Shown here one piece after another: positions 53,421-63,119 of a DNA stretch of 64,000 bases. Under the pieces are notes generated by a model, which ran no database searches, was not told where the DNA came from, and saw only the letters and a list, made by a program, of their open reading frames with translations. The DNA comes from CAYMZZ01 sp047600605 (GTDB lineage: Bacteria > Bacteroidota > Bacteroidia > Chitinophagales > Chitinophagaceae), in NCBI GenBank assembly GCA_047600605.1, contig JASGKK010000001.1:1922001-1986000 (forward strand), read 5' to 3'. Made by a program: the position numbers and the translations under genes. How positions within the stretch are numbered: position 1 is the first letter of the stretch; every line of letters begins with the position of its first letter.

Positions 53421-54464
53421 ATGAAGCGACAACTCACTATCCTGATCATTGCCTTTGGCGGCCTCGTGCTGCTGGCACGTGTGCTGGGAGCCTGCCGCAA
53501 AAATGACAATCCCAACAACCTTCAGCTGCTTTCCCTGCCTGTTCCCTATGGGTTTCCGCAACCGCTTAACCGGTTTGGCGATAATCCCCTCAGTGAGGAA
53601 GGGATTGCCCTGGGCAGAAAACTCTTTTACGATGGTCGTCTTTCCAAAGATGGCCTTTATCCCTGTGCCTCCTGCCATCAGCAGATTGCCGGCTTTGGCA
53701 CCTATGAGCACGATCGCAGCCATGGCTACAATGGCTCGCATACACTCCGCAATGCACCGGTTTTATTTAACCTGGCCTGGCAGGACCGCTTTCACTGGGA
53801 CGGAGAATTCAATTCCCTGTATACCGAAGCGGCACAACCCATAACCGGACATATTGAAATGGCCGAAAGCTTCCAGGGCGTTATCAATAAACTGCAAAGC
53901 GATGCTGAATACCGGAAGATGTTTAAAAAAGTGTTTCGCACAGAGTTTATTGCTCCTGATCATATCCTGAAAGCACTGGAGCAGTTTACCGGTACACTGG
54001 TATCGGGCAACTCGCGTTATGACCGCTATAAAAAAGGAGTGCTCAGTTTTACTTCCGACGAAGAAGCGGGCTACCAGATCTACAAAGCCAAATGTGCCAC
54101 CTGTCATCCCGAACCATTGTTTACCGACTTCAGCTATCGCAATATCGGCCTGCCGGTAGATCCGTTGCTCAATGATTATGGTCGTATGCGTATCACTGGT
54201 CTGGCCGAAGATTCGCTTCGGTTCAAAGTGCCAACTTTAAGAAATGTGGATGTATCGGCCAATTACATGCATGATGGCCGCTTTAATACACTTGCCCAGT
54301 GCATCAGTCATTATCGCAGCGGTGTGCAGTTCTCGCCCAACGTTGATCCGCTGGTAGCTGGTGGCATTACCACCAGCACCACCGAAACCAATCAGCTGAT
54401 CCGTTTTTTGCGGACGCTTACCGATTCTGCTTTTCTGAAAGACCCTGCACTGGGCAAGCCCTGA
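53421..54464 (+). CDS. Di-haem cytochrome c peroxidase (MauG-like)
   Basis: 347-residue periplasmic protein. A signal segment ends with a lipobox (VLGAC, Cys25), so it is probably a lipoprotein. Two CxxCH haem c motifs are visible: CASCH near residue 77 and CATCH near 227. This is the CcpA/MauG architecture with the N-terminal high-spin and C-terminal electron-transfer haem. Residues NYMHDGRF near 282 provide the usual distal region. It should reduce H2O2 with electrons from a c-type cytochrome. It follows arfB closely and may be co-transcribed. Confidence 0.92.
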   Translation: MKRQLTILIIAFGGLVLLARVLGACRKNDNPNNLQLLSLPVPYGFPQPLNRFGDNPLSEEGIALGRKLFYDGRLSKDGLYPCASCHQQIAGFGTYEHDRSHGYNGSHTLRNAPVLFNLAWQDRFHWDGEFNSLYTEAAQPITGHIEMAESFQGVINKLQSDAEYRKMFKKVFRTEFIAPDHILKALEQFTGTLVSGNSRYDRYKKGVLSFTSDEEAGYQIYKAKCATCHPEPLFTDFSYRNIGLPVDPLLNDYGRMRITGLAEDSLRFKVPTLRNVDVSANYMHDGRFNTLAQCISHYRSGVQFSPNVDPLVAGGITTSTTETNQLIRFLRTLTDSAFLKDPALGKP

Positions 54465-54471
54465 TTACAGA

Positions 54472-55128
54472 TTAAGGATTGGACGCTGCAGGCACTTTGC
54501 GTTTGCCTTTCAGCAGATCCAGGGAGGCACGCTGATTTTCGATTTCCTTCTGCTGGCGCTCCAGATCTTCCTGATTTTTCTTCAGTTTTTTCTCCAGGTC
54601 GGCTTTTTCATCCTGCAGATCCTTGAATTTCTTTTCTGCTTTTACCACTACATCGTCCTGTGATTTGATCTGAAGCTCGAGGTTGGCTTCTTCAATATCC
54701 GGGTAAAGATTGCTCAGAAATGCTTTCACTTTACCTATAGACTGGGCATCCATGGCGGGGAGCGCATCCTGCCCGTCTTTATTTAGTATGATGGAAAGCG
54801 AAGACGCATCTTTTTCTTTACGGCTCTTACGATCCACTTTAATGATATAATCCATTCGCTCATCGCTCACATCAGCGATTATCGCATCCTTAAACACAAT
54901 AAATCCTTTATCCTTATTAAAAAGCCCCTTCTGTACTTTTCCCAGGGTGCCCATATCTTCAATCTTTTTTACAATCGCATTCTCCACAGCCTCCTGCGAA
55001 AAGTTATAATCCATGCTCATGGCTTTCTGTTTCTTCTTTTCATAGGTCAGCTGGCTTTCATAAGCCTGGGCAAAGGAACTGGCGGGCCACATAAAGGCTG
55101 CCAGCAGCAAAAACAGTACGACTCTCAT
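54472..55128 (-). CDS. Secreted coiled-coil protein of unknown function
   Basis: 218 residues. After the signal peptide (RVVLFLLLAAFMWPASSFAQ) comes a domain of mixed alpha/beta of about 130 residues (VENAIVKKIEDMGTLGKVQK, then FIVFKDAIIADVSDERMDYI) and then a C-terminal coiled coil (about 155-205, KDLQDEKADLEKKLKKNQED) rich in Lys/Glu. I do not recognise the family. The ATG at 55128 is chosen because an exact -7 element at 55144-55151 leaves the earlier ATGs (55143 and 55164) beside or above the promoter. It is convergent with the peroxidase gene, whose end is 7 bp away. Confidence 0.75.
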   Translation of the reverse strand: MRVVLFLLLAAFMWPASSFAQAYESQLTYEKKKQKAMSMDYNFSQEAVENAIVKKIEDMGTLGKVQKGLFNKDKGFIVFKDAIIADVSDERMDYIIKVDRKSRKEKDASSLSIILNKDGQDALPAMDAQSIGKVKAFLSNLYPDIEEANLELQIKSQDDVVVKAEKKFKDLQDEKADLEKKLKKNQEDLERQQKEIENQRASLDLLKGKRKVPAASNP

Positions 55129-55143
55129 ATTGTGAATTTTCAT

Positions 55144-55151
55144 CAAAGATA
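55144..55151 (-). promoter_or_regulatory. -7 element of the coiled-coil protein gene
   Basis: The minus strand reads TATCTTTG, exact TAnnTTTG match, 15 bp before the ATG at 55128. Confidence 0.55.
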
Positions 55152-55231
55152 GCAGAAAGGTCAAAACGGTTGCATGCCACTCTCATTCGGGAAGAAGCGG
55201 GTAATAATTCGGTTTTTGAGCAGGTAGCCGT

Positions 55232-55239
55232 TACATTTG
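55232..55239 (+). promoter_or_regulatory. -7 element of the flippase gene
   Basis: TACATTTG, exact TAnnTTTG match, 19 bp before the TTG start. Confidence 0.5.
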
Positions 55240-55258
55240 TAAGGAAATCAGCATTCTT

Positions 55259-56752
55259 TTGAGCGGAATCAAACAACTGGCAGGACAGACGTTTTGGTAC
55301 GGGGCAAGTTCCATTGCCGCCCGTTTTCTCAATTATCTCCTCACTCCCTATCTCACCGGCACATTGCTTACCAGCGATTATGGGGAAATGAGCCTGATCT
55401 ACGCATTGGTTTCCTTTCTCAATATCCTTTTTACCTATGGCCTCGAAACTGCCTATTTCCGCTATATTCAGCGCAAAGACCAGGCAGCGGATGTATACAG
55501 CACCATCACCATTTCGCTGCTGGTCAGTACGATCACTTTTACCGGCACCATGCTGCTTTTCCGCGACAGCCTGGCAAGTATCACTTCGCTCGAAGACCAT
55601 CCAAACTATATTACCCTGGCCGCTTTTATTATCGGCTTTGATGCACTCACTACCATTTCTTTTGCCCGGCTGCGGCAGGAAGGCCGCCCCATTAAATATG
55701 CTTTTGTGCGCATTGCCGGTATTGTCATCAATATCGGGCTCACCATATTTTTTCTGAGCGTTTGTCCCGCACTGCTGGCCAAAGACCCCGAAGGGGCCAT
55801 TTCCGTTTTTTATAAAAAAGATAATGCCGTCACCTATATCCTGATCGCCAACCTGGCTCAATCCATTTTCACCTTTATCCTGCTGTGGAAGGAATTTTCT
55901 TCCTTTAAATGGAAGTTCAACACTGCCCTGTGGAAAGAGATCATGATCTATTCTCTTCCACTGGTCATTGCGGGTTTTGGCGGCATGATCAATGAAACCC
56001 TCGATCGGTTTATGCTGGAGTGGTGGTCTACTGCCGCCGATTCCAAAACGGAAGTGGGTATCTACAGCGGTTGTTATAAACTTTCTATCCTGATCACCCT
56101 ATTTGTACAGGCTTTCAGGCTGGGAGCTGAACCATTTTTCTTTAAACAGGCACATGGTGAAAACCCGCAGCGCACCTATGCCCGGGTCATGAAGTTTTTT
56201 GTAATTGCGGTCTGCGGCATGTTCCTCGTCGTCACCCTGTACCTTGATATCTGGAAACATTTCCTGGGTAAAAAAATATACTGGGAGGGCCTGAAAGTGG
56301 TGCCTATCCTGCTTTTGGCCAATATGTTTCTGGGCATATATTACAACCTGAGCATCTGGTATAAACTCACCAATAGAACCCGGGCTGGCGCCAGCATCAC
56401 CCTCATTGGGGCGGGCATCACGGTACTGATCAACTATCTTTTCATACCCCGCTTTGGCTACATGGCCTGCGCCTGGGCTACCTTCTTTTGCTATGGCTCC
56501 ATGATGGTCATCTCTTTTGTATGGGGCCAGCGGGAATACCGGATTCCTTATGCCTGGAAAAAACTGGTCGCCTACATGGTCATCGTATTACTGCTGTACT
56601 GGTTTCATCTCCTCCTTACTCACTGGATCAGCAACCCTTACTTCAATTACGGATTTGCCACAGTATTGCTGGGCCTGTTTGCCTGGTTTATTCTCAACGT
56701 AGAAAAAAAGGAGTTTCAGAAACTCCCCCTTATCGGTCGGTTTTTGCGATAA
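55259..56752 (+). CDS. Polysaccharide biosynthesis flippase (MATE/Wzx-like)
   Basis: 497-residue membrane protein with about 14 helices of the MVF/Wzx superfamily, which flips undecaprenyl-linked oligosaccharides. The opening SGIKQLAGQTFWYGASSIAARFLNYLLTPYLT matches the conserved start, and GFGGMINETLDRFML near residue 240 is typical. The start is TTG at 55259: no ATG is available before residue 43, which is already inside the first helical pair. The substrate is unknown. No glycosyltransferases lie next to it. Confidence 0.9.
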   Translation: MSGIKQLAGQTFWYGASSIAARFLNYLLTPYLTGTLLTSDYGEMSLIYALVSFLNILFTYGLETAYFRYIQRKDQAADVYSTITISLLVSTITFTGTMLLFRDSLASITSLEDHPNYITLAAFIIGFDALTTISFARLRQEGRPIKYAFVRIAGIVINIGLTIFFLSVCPALLAKDPEGAISVFYKKDNAVTYILIANLAQSIFTFILLWKEFSSFKWKFNTALWKEIMIYSLPLVIAGFGGMINETLDRFMLEWWSTAADSKTEVGIYSGCYKLSILITLFVQAFRLGAEPFFFKQAHGENPQRTYARVMKFFVIAVCGMFLVVTLYLDIWKHFLGKKIYWEGLKVVPILLLANMFLGIYYNLSIWYKLTNRTRAGASITLIGAGITVLINYLFIPRFGYMACAWATFFCYGSMMVISFVWGQREYRIPYAWKKLVAYMVIVLLLYWFHLLLTHWISNPYFNYGFATVLLGLFAWFILNVEKKEFQKLPLIGRFLR

Positions 56753-56792
56753 GAGTTTTTTTTGCAAAAAATTAATACCCAATCTCTTAAAG

Positions 56793-57434
56793 CTAATCCT
56801 GTAAGAATGGGTTATTTCGCCGTTCGCGGCCAATGGTAGTGGCCGGACCATGCCCGGAATAGACGATCGTATCGTCAGGCAGTGGCAGCATTTGTGTTTT
56901 TATACTCTCGATAAGCGTATCGTAATCTCCGCCTGGCAGATCGGTACGACCGATGCTACCCTGAAACAATACATCGCCACCTATTACAAAATGCTGGGCA
57001 GAACAATGAAAAGAAATACTACCGGGTGAGTGACCGGGAGTGAATAATACGGTCATATGATCGTCGTCCAGTTTTACCTGGTCACCAGTTTCCAGCAAAT
57101 GCACCGGACCGGTATAGTTGACAAAAGGCAATTGCCAGCGCAGGCCGGCTTCGGCAGCGCGGTCAAGGACCGGCCGCTCCTTTTCATGAATATGCGGTTG
57201 CAAGCCCCATGTGTCATATACAAACTGATTACCAAAGACGTGATCCAGATGGCAATGCGTGTTAAGCAGCAATACCGGTTTTAACCCGCCGTTTTCGACC
57301 GCCTGCCGAAGTACCGTTTTTTCTTCATCAAAATAGCATCCCGGGTCGATAATGCAGCATTCACCTTTATCGTTATATAGCAGGTATGTATTTTCCTGGA
57401 CGGGGTTAAAAGTGAATGTCTTAACAGTTAACAT
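56793..57434 (-). CDS. Glyoxalase II-like metallo-beta-lactamase-fold hydrolase
   Basis: 213-residue cytoplasmic hydrolase of the GloB/ROD type. Metal residues: THCHLDHVFG (near 59-68), FTPGHSPGSISFH (His near 135), IGGDVLFQGSIGRTDLPGG (bridging Asp) and VYSGHGPATTIGRER (His near 194). Substrates of such short GloB-like proteins vary between S-lactoylglutathione-like thioesters and persulphides, and glutathione is absent in many Bacteroidota, so the substrate is open. A TATATTTA box (57454-57461) is a weak -7 candidate. Confidence 0.9.
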   Translation of the reverse strand: MLTVKTFTFNPVQENTYLLYNDKGECCIIDPGCYFDEEKTVLRQAVENGGLKPVLLLNTHCHLDHVFGNQFVYDTWGLQPHIHEKERPVLDRAAEAGLRWQLPFVNYTGPVHLLETGDQVKLDDDHMTVLFTPGHSPGSISFHCSAQHFVIGGDVLFQGSIGRTDLPGGDYDTLIESIKTQMLPLPDDTIVYSGHGPATTIGRERRNNPFLQD

Positions 57435-57474
57435 GATGGGTTTTTCGTATTTTTAAATATAGACTTGTTTCCGG

Positions 57475-57482
57475 TAAATTTG
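57475..57482 (+). promoter_or_regulatory. -7 element upstream of the TolB-propeller/barrel protein gene
   Basis: TAAATTTG, exact TAnnTTTG match, 122 bp before the ATG; the leader would be long and carries no obvious riboswitch. Confidence 0.4.
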
Positions 57483-57604
57483 TAAGCTGCTCAGCCCCAC
57501 ATGGCAGCAGTGACAAAGATAAAGTTTAAACCAACCAGGCAACTGCGGCAACACTGAATCCAAAAACAACGATTTAAACTGATTACGAAACAGCAAACGA
57601 TTAT

Positions 57605-60600
57605 ATGAGGAAAATAAAATTAGGCCTGATTGGCTGCTTTCTGTGTGGTACCTGGATGATGGCCGGTGCGCAGGTGAGTACGGTAGAGTTTGGCAAAAAC
57701 CGGGTGCAATACCAAAAATTCAAATGGCGGTATTACCAGACAGAAAACTTCAATACCTATTTCAGTGAGGATGGCCTTGGCTTGGGTAAATATGTAGCCC
57801 AGATTGCAGAAACAGAACTACCCAGCCTGGAAGAGTTTGTTGAATATGCCCTGCAACGCCGCATCAACATTGTGGTATACAACAATTTTGATGAAATGCG
57901 GCAGTCTAATATCGGATTGGGGGTTGACTGGCAAAACACAGGTGGTGTCACCAAACTGGTCAATAACAAAATGCTGGTTTATTTCGATGGCAACCACGAC
58001 AATCTGCGTCGTCAGATCCGCCAGGGTTTAGCCAAAGTACTCGTGGATAATCAGCTTTTTGGCGATGATCTGGGCGAATTTGCCGCCAACCAGGCCCTGC
58101 TCGACCTTCCCAAATGGCTGACCGATGGATATGTGGAATATGCAGCCGAAAACTGGAGCCCTGCACTCGACGACGATCTCCGTGGCGTAATGCTGGCTGG
58201 CACCTATCGTAACTTTTACCAGTTTGCCTTTGCCAAACCCAATCTGGCCGGTCATGCCTTCTGGAAATACGTAGCTGACAAATACGGTAAAAACAAGGTT
58301 ACTTATTTCCTCTACCTCGCACGTATTTACCGCAATCTCAACAATGCCTCTCAGAAGGTTGCCAAAATGAAGTTTAAGGAACTGCTGAAACAATTGATGA
58401 ATGATATCCCCCAGCAGTATTACAAAGATATCCGCGGACGTCGCAATGCCCCCAAAGGACAACTGGGCGTGAGCGAAGTGATCGGTAAAAAAGATTTTAT
58501 CCGCTTCAATGCCAATCCAAATCCCAAAAGTTTCACATACGTAGTGGTGGAATTCAAACAGGGTATCTACTCTGTTGTGCTCAATGAAAATTTTGTAAAC
58601 CGTAAAGTACTGTTGCGCTTTGGAAGCCGCTCACGGGAAGATGAAAAAAATCCCAACTACCCCATTATTGCCTGGGATGGCAAGGGCACCCGTATTGCTG
58701 TATTGTATTCCCATCAGGGCAAACTCAACCTGTTTGTATACGATGCAGTACGCCGGGTTCGCATCATGAAACAGGAACTGCCCATGTTTGATCAGGTGCA
58801 GGATATGAAATACATGCTTGATAATAATACACTGCTCCTGAGCGCCATCCGCAGCGGGCAGACAGATATTTTTGTGTATAAACTCGACAAGCAGAGTTAT
58901 GACCAGATCACGAACGATGTGTACGATGACCTCGACCCTGCTTTCGTGGCATTTCCCAATAAAACCGGTATTATCTATTCCAGCAACCGTCCCACAGCAC
59001 AGGCTGCCAGCAGTGAAGACTCGCTGCCTGGTTCTCATTTCAACATATTCCTCGTTGACAACTGGAATAAATCGGATTTCAAACAGATCTCACAGCTTAC
59101 TTCCCTGAGATACGGCAATGCCCGTTTCCCTTCACAATACAACAGTTCTCACTTCACTTTTGTAAGTGATGAAAACGGTATCAATAACCGTTATGCAGGG
59201 TTCTTCCGTACCGAACGCGCCGGGCTGGACACACTTATTTTTATTGGCGACGAAGTACTGCGCAATCCCCCACTTGCCGAAGTAGACAGTGTACTCAACG
59301 AATGGGGCAAGACCGATATTGACTCTGTTGGTTATGTTTCCATCACCAACGATTCGGCCTATGTATTTTCACTCACCAACTATCAAAGCAGCCTGTTGGA
59401 GACCCGCACTGCCGGCGACAATCAGCAGGTAAGCGAAGTGGTAAAGCTGGGTGATGTAAAACTGCTCTATCGCCTGCGGGTAGATGAAAATACCCTGCGG
59501 CGCCGGAATATCAATGCCCGTCCTACCGAGTATATGAAACAGGTAATGGACAATGATCGTAAAAAATCGTTCAGACCTGTTATAGAAGCACCTTCGGGCA
59601 ATGTGCCGGACAGCAGCAAACGTAAAGACAATTTCTTCCAGAGCGAATTTGAAGATGAAAAAAAGGACAGCAAGGTCGGTGAAGTGGTAAGTTCCACGCC
59701 GGTGGAAAAAGAAACACCGCTGCGTAAAGCCAAATTATATGAATACCGGCCGCCTAAATTCTTTGCCGATTATGCAGTGACCGGTTTCAATAACTCGGTA
59801 CTGGCTGTCAATAAATTTCAGCCCTATGGCGGCGGCGTTGGGCCCGTGTATCTTTCCAATGGCTCCGACTTCAACGGCCTGATCCGTGTGGGTACTTCTG
59901 ATCTTATGGAAGACCTGAAATTTACCGGCGGTATCCGTATTGCTCCCAATCTGCGCGACAATGATGTACTTTTTGAATTCTACAATCTGCGTAAGCGGCT
60001 CGACTGGGGATTCACCTATTTCCGCAGCAGCAATTCTGTAACCTTCGATGTAGGTGGCGCCGGCTACCCGGGCAAAGAGTTTTCCAACTATTACCTCGCA
60101 CGGCTTCGTTATCCGCTTGATCGTATCCGTAGCCTGCGTGCTACAATTGGTCCCCGTTTCGACCGTCAGGTACTGGGCGCCATTGATCCTGCCTCGGCCG
60201 AGGTACCGGATAATAAGTTGACCTATGGCCAGTTTAGCCTCGAGTACGTACACGACAACACGCTCAACCCCGCTACCAATATCTGGCACGGCCTGCGTTA
60301 TAAGATTTTTGCAGACTGGTTCACACAACTGGCTAAGCGGAATACAGATGGCAAATTCATGTTTAACCTCGGAGTGGATGCCCGCCATTACCTGCCTATT
60401 TACCGTAACCTGATCTGGGCTGTACGCGCAGCCGGTGACTTCTCTTTCGGTGATCAGAAAGTGATTTATTACCTGGGTGGCGTAGACAACTGGTTCTCGC
60501 CCAAATTCAATAATGGCAACCGGCCTACAGATGCCTACACCTATCAGTCACTCGCTGTAAATGTGCGGGGCTTTAATCAGAACGTGGCGAATGGCAACAA

Positions 60601-60961
60601 TGCCGTTGTGCTGAACAGTGAAATCCGTGTGCCTGTTTTCACGACCTTCTTTGACAAGCCGATCAACAATGCATTTTTGCGCAACTTCCAGTTGGTTCAG
60701 TTTGTTGACTTCGGTACCGCCTGGGCAGGCGATCTCAAAAACATACAACGTCCGCAAAACATCTATAACGACCCCAATAACCCCAATACACCCAGTGTAC
60801 GTTTCAAAGCCGGTGGCCTTGGACCGTTTGCCGGTGGTTATGGATTTGGCGCCCGCTCTACATTGTTGGGCTATTTCATACGTGTAGATGCTGCCTGGGA
60901 AATGAACGGCGTATTCCGTAATAAACCCAAATGGTATTTTGCCATGGGTTTTGACTTCTGA
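57605..60961 (+). CDS. Large envelope protein: degenerate peptidase-like domain, TolB-like propeller and outer-membrane barrel
   Basis: 1118 residues. A signal peptide (RKIKLGLIGCFLCGTWMMAGAQ) is followed by a gluzincin-peptidase-like region (about 25-270). Where HExxH should be the sequence has LAKVLVDNQLFGD, with no His pair; the later WLTDGYVEYAAE keeps the shape of the third-ligand helix. So it is probably not an active protease. Residues about 320-560 form TolB-like propeller blades (YPIIAWDGKGTRIAVLYS). The C-terminal 380 residues are strand-rich, end in Phe (WYFAMGFDF) and match an Omp85/BamA-like barrel. The function is unknown. Confidence 0.8.
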   Translation: MRKIKLGLIGCFLCGTWMMAGAQVSTVEFGKNRVQYQKFKWRYYQTENFNTYFSEDGLGLGKYVAQIAETELPSLEEFVEYALQRRINIVVYNNFDEMRQSNIGLGVDWQNTGGVTKLVNNKMLVYFDGNHDNLRRQIRQGLAKVLVDNQLFGDDLGEFAANQALLDLPKWLTDGYVEYAAENWSPALDDDLRGVMLAGTYRNFYQFAFAKPNLAGHAFWKYVADKYGKNKVTYFLYLARIYRNLNNASQKVAKMKFKELLKQLMNDIPQQYYKDIRGRRNAPKGQLGVSEVIGKKDFIRFNANPNPKSFTYVVVEFKQGIYSVVLNENFVNRKVLLRFGSRSREDEKNPNYPIIAWDGKGTRIAVLYSHQGKLNLFVYDAVRRVRIMKQELPMFDQVQDMKYMLDNNTLLLSAIRSGQTDIFVYKLDKQSYDQITNDVYDDLDPAFVAFPNKTGIIYSSNRPTAQAASSEDSLPGSHFNIFLVDNWNKSDFKQISQLTSLRYGNARFPSQYNSSHFTFVSDENGINNRYAGFFRTERAGLDTLIFIGDEVLRNPPLAEVDSVLNEWGKTDIDSVGYVSITNDSAYVFSLTNYQSSLLETRTAGDNQQVSEVVKLGDVKLLYRLRVDENTLRRRNINARPTEYMKQVMDNDRKKSFRPVIEAPSGNVPDSSKRKDNFFQSEFEDEKKDSKVGEVVSSTPVEKETPLRKAKLYEYRPPKFFADYAVTGFNNSVLAVNKFQPYGGGVGPVYLSNGSDFNGLIRVGTSDLMEDLKFTGGIRIAPNLRDNDVLFEFYNLRKRLDWGFTYFRSSNSVTFDVGGAGYPGKEFSNYYLARLRYPLDRIRSLRATIGPRFDRQVLGAIDPASAEVPDNKLTYGQFSLEYVHDNTLNPATNIWHGLRYKIFADWFTQLAKRNTDGKFMFNLGVDARHYLPIYRNLIWAVRAAGDFSFGDQKVIYYLGGVDNWFSPKFNNGNRPTDAYTYQSLAVNVRGFNQNVANGNNAVVLNSEIRVPVFTTFFDKPINNAFLRNFQLVQFVDFGTAWAGDLKNIQRPQNIYNDPNNPNTPSVRFKAGGLGPFAGGYGFGARSTLLGYFIRVDAAWEMNGVFRNKPKWYFAMGFDF

Positions 60962-60973
60962 TAATATTTTATC

Positions 60974-61013
60974 GCAATAAAAAAAGCCGCTTTCAAGCGG
61001 CTTTTTTTATTGC
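60974..61013. terminator. Bidirectional terminator between the barrel protein and creD
   Basis: A 19-bp perfect stem built on AAAAAAAGCCGCTT and its complement, with A- and T-runs on both sides. No other feature is seen between it and creD. Confidence 0.85.
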
Positions 61014-61143
61014 CCGGAAACCGGGTTTCAGTGATTTGAAGATGTGATGAAAATATGCTAGCGTACTAATAGATCTGAAGATCACTTGTCGTATTCTCTT
61101 ATTTTTCCTTGACGATTTCCTGTCAAATATCTCAGCCCCGAAC

Positions 61144-62436
61144 CTACCATTTAATCCTGCGTGAGAAATACATGATCACTGCCAGCACCACGAATAATCC
61201 TATACTGCCAACCAGCAACGCGCTATCCTGCAACTGCAATACCACGAATATGTATCCATACTGCAGAGCCAGCACCAGCGCCATTACAGCAGCCAGCTTA
61301 CCCGATTGCAACACAGACTTCAGAAACAGGGTGATCAATCCGATGGTGGCTGCAGCAGCCACTATATATGCTATGTCGAAACCGGCATACTCTGACACCG
61401 AAAGCAGCAGTGTGTAAAAAAGTATAAGTGCTACACCTACCAGTCCGTAATGTAATGGATGCACAGACCGCTTACCTGCAGTCTCTACCAGGAAGAAAGC
61501 TGCGAATGTGAGCACAATACATAACAATGCATACTTGACGGATCGCATGGTTTTCTGATACCCGTTTACCGGTATAAAAAGATCTACACCCATCGCTGCT
61601 GATTGCAGCTGATACGTTTGATTTTTCCAGGCCTGCGGAAAGTTTCGTGTATGTGCCAGGCTTTTCCACTGAGCTGTAAAGCCACCGTCATTCAACGTAT
61701 AGTCGGGCAACGATGCACCGGAAAAACTGGGCTCTTTCCATACAGAACTTAGTTTTACATCTGTGGATTTGCCGGTTGGCAAAAACAGCAACTGCCCTGA
61801 ACCCTGCAATTTCACCTGCGCAGAAAATGTGGTTGTCTGGCCGGGAGCAAGAGAAACCGGTGTTGAAAAGCCTTCCTTCAGAAAACCTGTATCAAACCGG
61901 GCGGGATTGAGCGTGTAAACGGAATCATTCCATTTCAACTGAAGTTCTTCCCGCAGTCCCCGGGCATCGGTCACTCCCATGGCTACATACGCTTCATTCC
62001 AAATCACTTTATCGGCACTTAACTGCAATTGCTGTAGTGGCAGCGGATCGAAACGCCCATCTATCTGCAGGTCTGAGCTGTACAGCATAATATCATAAAT
62101 ACCCCGATGCCTCTGCTCAGGCTTCAACTGACCATTGATACGCAGTTTATCCGGTAAAACATACGCCAACCGGCGAACCGATTCATTTGAACCGTTGCTG
62201 TATTCTACCGTTTCCCAGTACGGTACCACCAGCACGGGTGCCAGCACCTGCTGCGAACCTGCCCAGCGTCCGCTTACCTCTGCAATGGCTTCTTTTTGCC
62301 GGGTCTCCCGCTCTTCTATCAGATCCCGCACAAAATAGGCCGGTATCAATAACAGCAGTGACAGAGCCCCGATAAGCAACCCTTTTAATAATAATTTACT
62401 TTTCTGCCACAAGCTTTCCTTTGTTGTTTGTTCCAT
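61144..62436 (-). CDS. creD: CreD-family inner-membrane protein
   Basis: 430 residues of the CreD family. The N-terminal helix (LLLKGLLIGALSLLLLIPAYFV) is followed by EERETRQKEAIAEVSGRWAG, the usual CreD segment, then a large periplasmic domain (about 50-300) and five or so helices. E. coli CreD is induced by the CreBC system and linked to envelope stress and colicin tolerance; its activity is unknown. It is the last gene of a minus-strand operon and overlaps the DUF1361 gene by 41 bp. No creBC is in the window. Confidence 0.9.
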   Translation of the reverse strand: MEQTTKESLWQKSKLLLKGLLIGALSLLLLIPAYFVRDLIEERETRQKEAIAEVSGRWAGSQQVLAPVLVVPYWETVEYSNGSNESVRRLAYVLPDKLRINGQLKPEQRHRGIYDIMLYSSDLQIDGRFDPLPLQQLQLSADKVIWNEAYVAMGVTDARGLREELQLKWNDSVYTLNPARFDTGFLKEGFSTPVSLAPGQTTTFSAQVKLQGSGQLLFLPTGKSTDVKLSSVWKEPSFSGASLPDYTLNDGGFTAQWKSLAHTRNFPQAWKNQTYQLQSAAMGVDLFIPVNGYQKTMRSVKYALLCIVLTFAAFFLVETAGKRSVHPLHYGLVGVALILFYTLLLSVSEYAGFDIAYIVAAAATIGLITLFLKSVLQSGKLAAVMALVLALQYGYIFVVLQLQDSALLVGSIGLFVVLAVIMYFSRRIKW

Positions 62437-63118
62437 ATACTGTTTTATTTTTTATTATAAACTGATTACTCAAATCCTGAATGGTATAGTAAAGAAGCAG
62501 CATAAAAATGGCGTACAGGCCAGTCATACCCCACATCAATGCATACGCACGGGCATGTATCATACGGTGCAGCATTTCTGCCGCCAGTTGCCAGGGCTGA
62601 CACAAAACATCCCAGCTATTGTATCGCAGATACCGGCCTATGTATACTCCCACAGCACAAAGCCACATCACCGTCAAAAGAAGTAACCGAACGGGTAAGG
62701 CTCCCCAGACCAGCCTGCCCAGTATTTCCATTTGCCGTATGGATAATATTCCCAGCACCACACCATTCCAGGCAAAAGAGAACAAGAGCAACAGGTCGAA
62801 CCAGGCAGGTGCAGCACTATTCATGTCGAGGTGAAAAAGATCGGTGATAATATAAAAGCTGTTGGGTAAAAATCCCAGCCAGGTCATTGCCAGAACTATA
62901 CGCAACCACGACCGCTCCCAGTATTGCGGGCAGAGCATGCACAACCGGGTAATGCAATAAGGTATGAAAGCCAGAAAGAGGTTCCAGGCCAGGAAAAGAT
63001 ACGATTGTTGTCCCGTGATGACCACACGCACAGTCATCAGCATCAGGCTGAATGCGATGCTCAGCCAGACCCATCTGCTCATAAAAGAGCGCAGGAAATA
63101 ATAGTTTGCCGAAAACAT
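62396..63118 (-). CDS. DUF1361-family membrane protein
   Basis: 240-residue inner-membrane protein with about seven helices and no large loops. The pattern FIPYCITRLCMLCP followed by TWLGFLPNSFYIITDLFHLD is characteristic of DUF1361. No function is known. The ATG at 63118 comes two bases after the dagK stop; a frame upstream of it overlaps dagK and is not needed. Its end overlaps the creD start, so the two are probably translationally coupled. Confidence 0.87.
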   Translation of the reverse strand: MFSANYYFLRSFMSRWVWLSIAFSLMLMTVRVVITGQQSYLFLAWNLFLAFIPYCITRLCMLCPQYWERSWLRIVLAMTWLGFLPNSFYIITDLFHLDMNSAAPAWFDLLLLFSFAWNGVVLGILSIRQMEILGRLVWGALPVRLLLLTVMWLCAVGVYIGRYLRYNSWDVLCQPWQLAAEMLHRMIHARAYALMWGMTGLYAIFMLLLYYTIQDLSNQFIIKNKTVYGTNNKGKLVAEK

Positions 63119-63119
63119 A

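Noticed and set aside
57483..57604. Riboswitch in the leader of the TolB/barrel gene
   Set aside because: The leader is long, but I could not find a recognisable riboswitch core or conserved stems.
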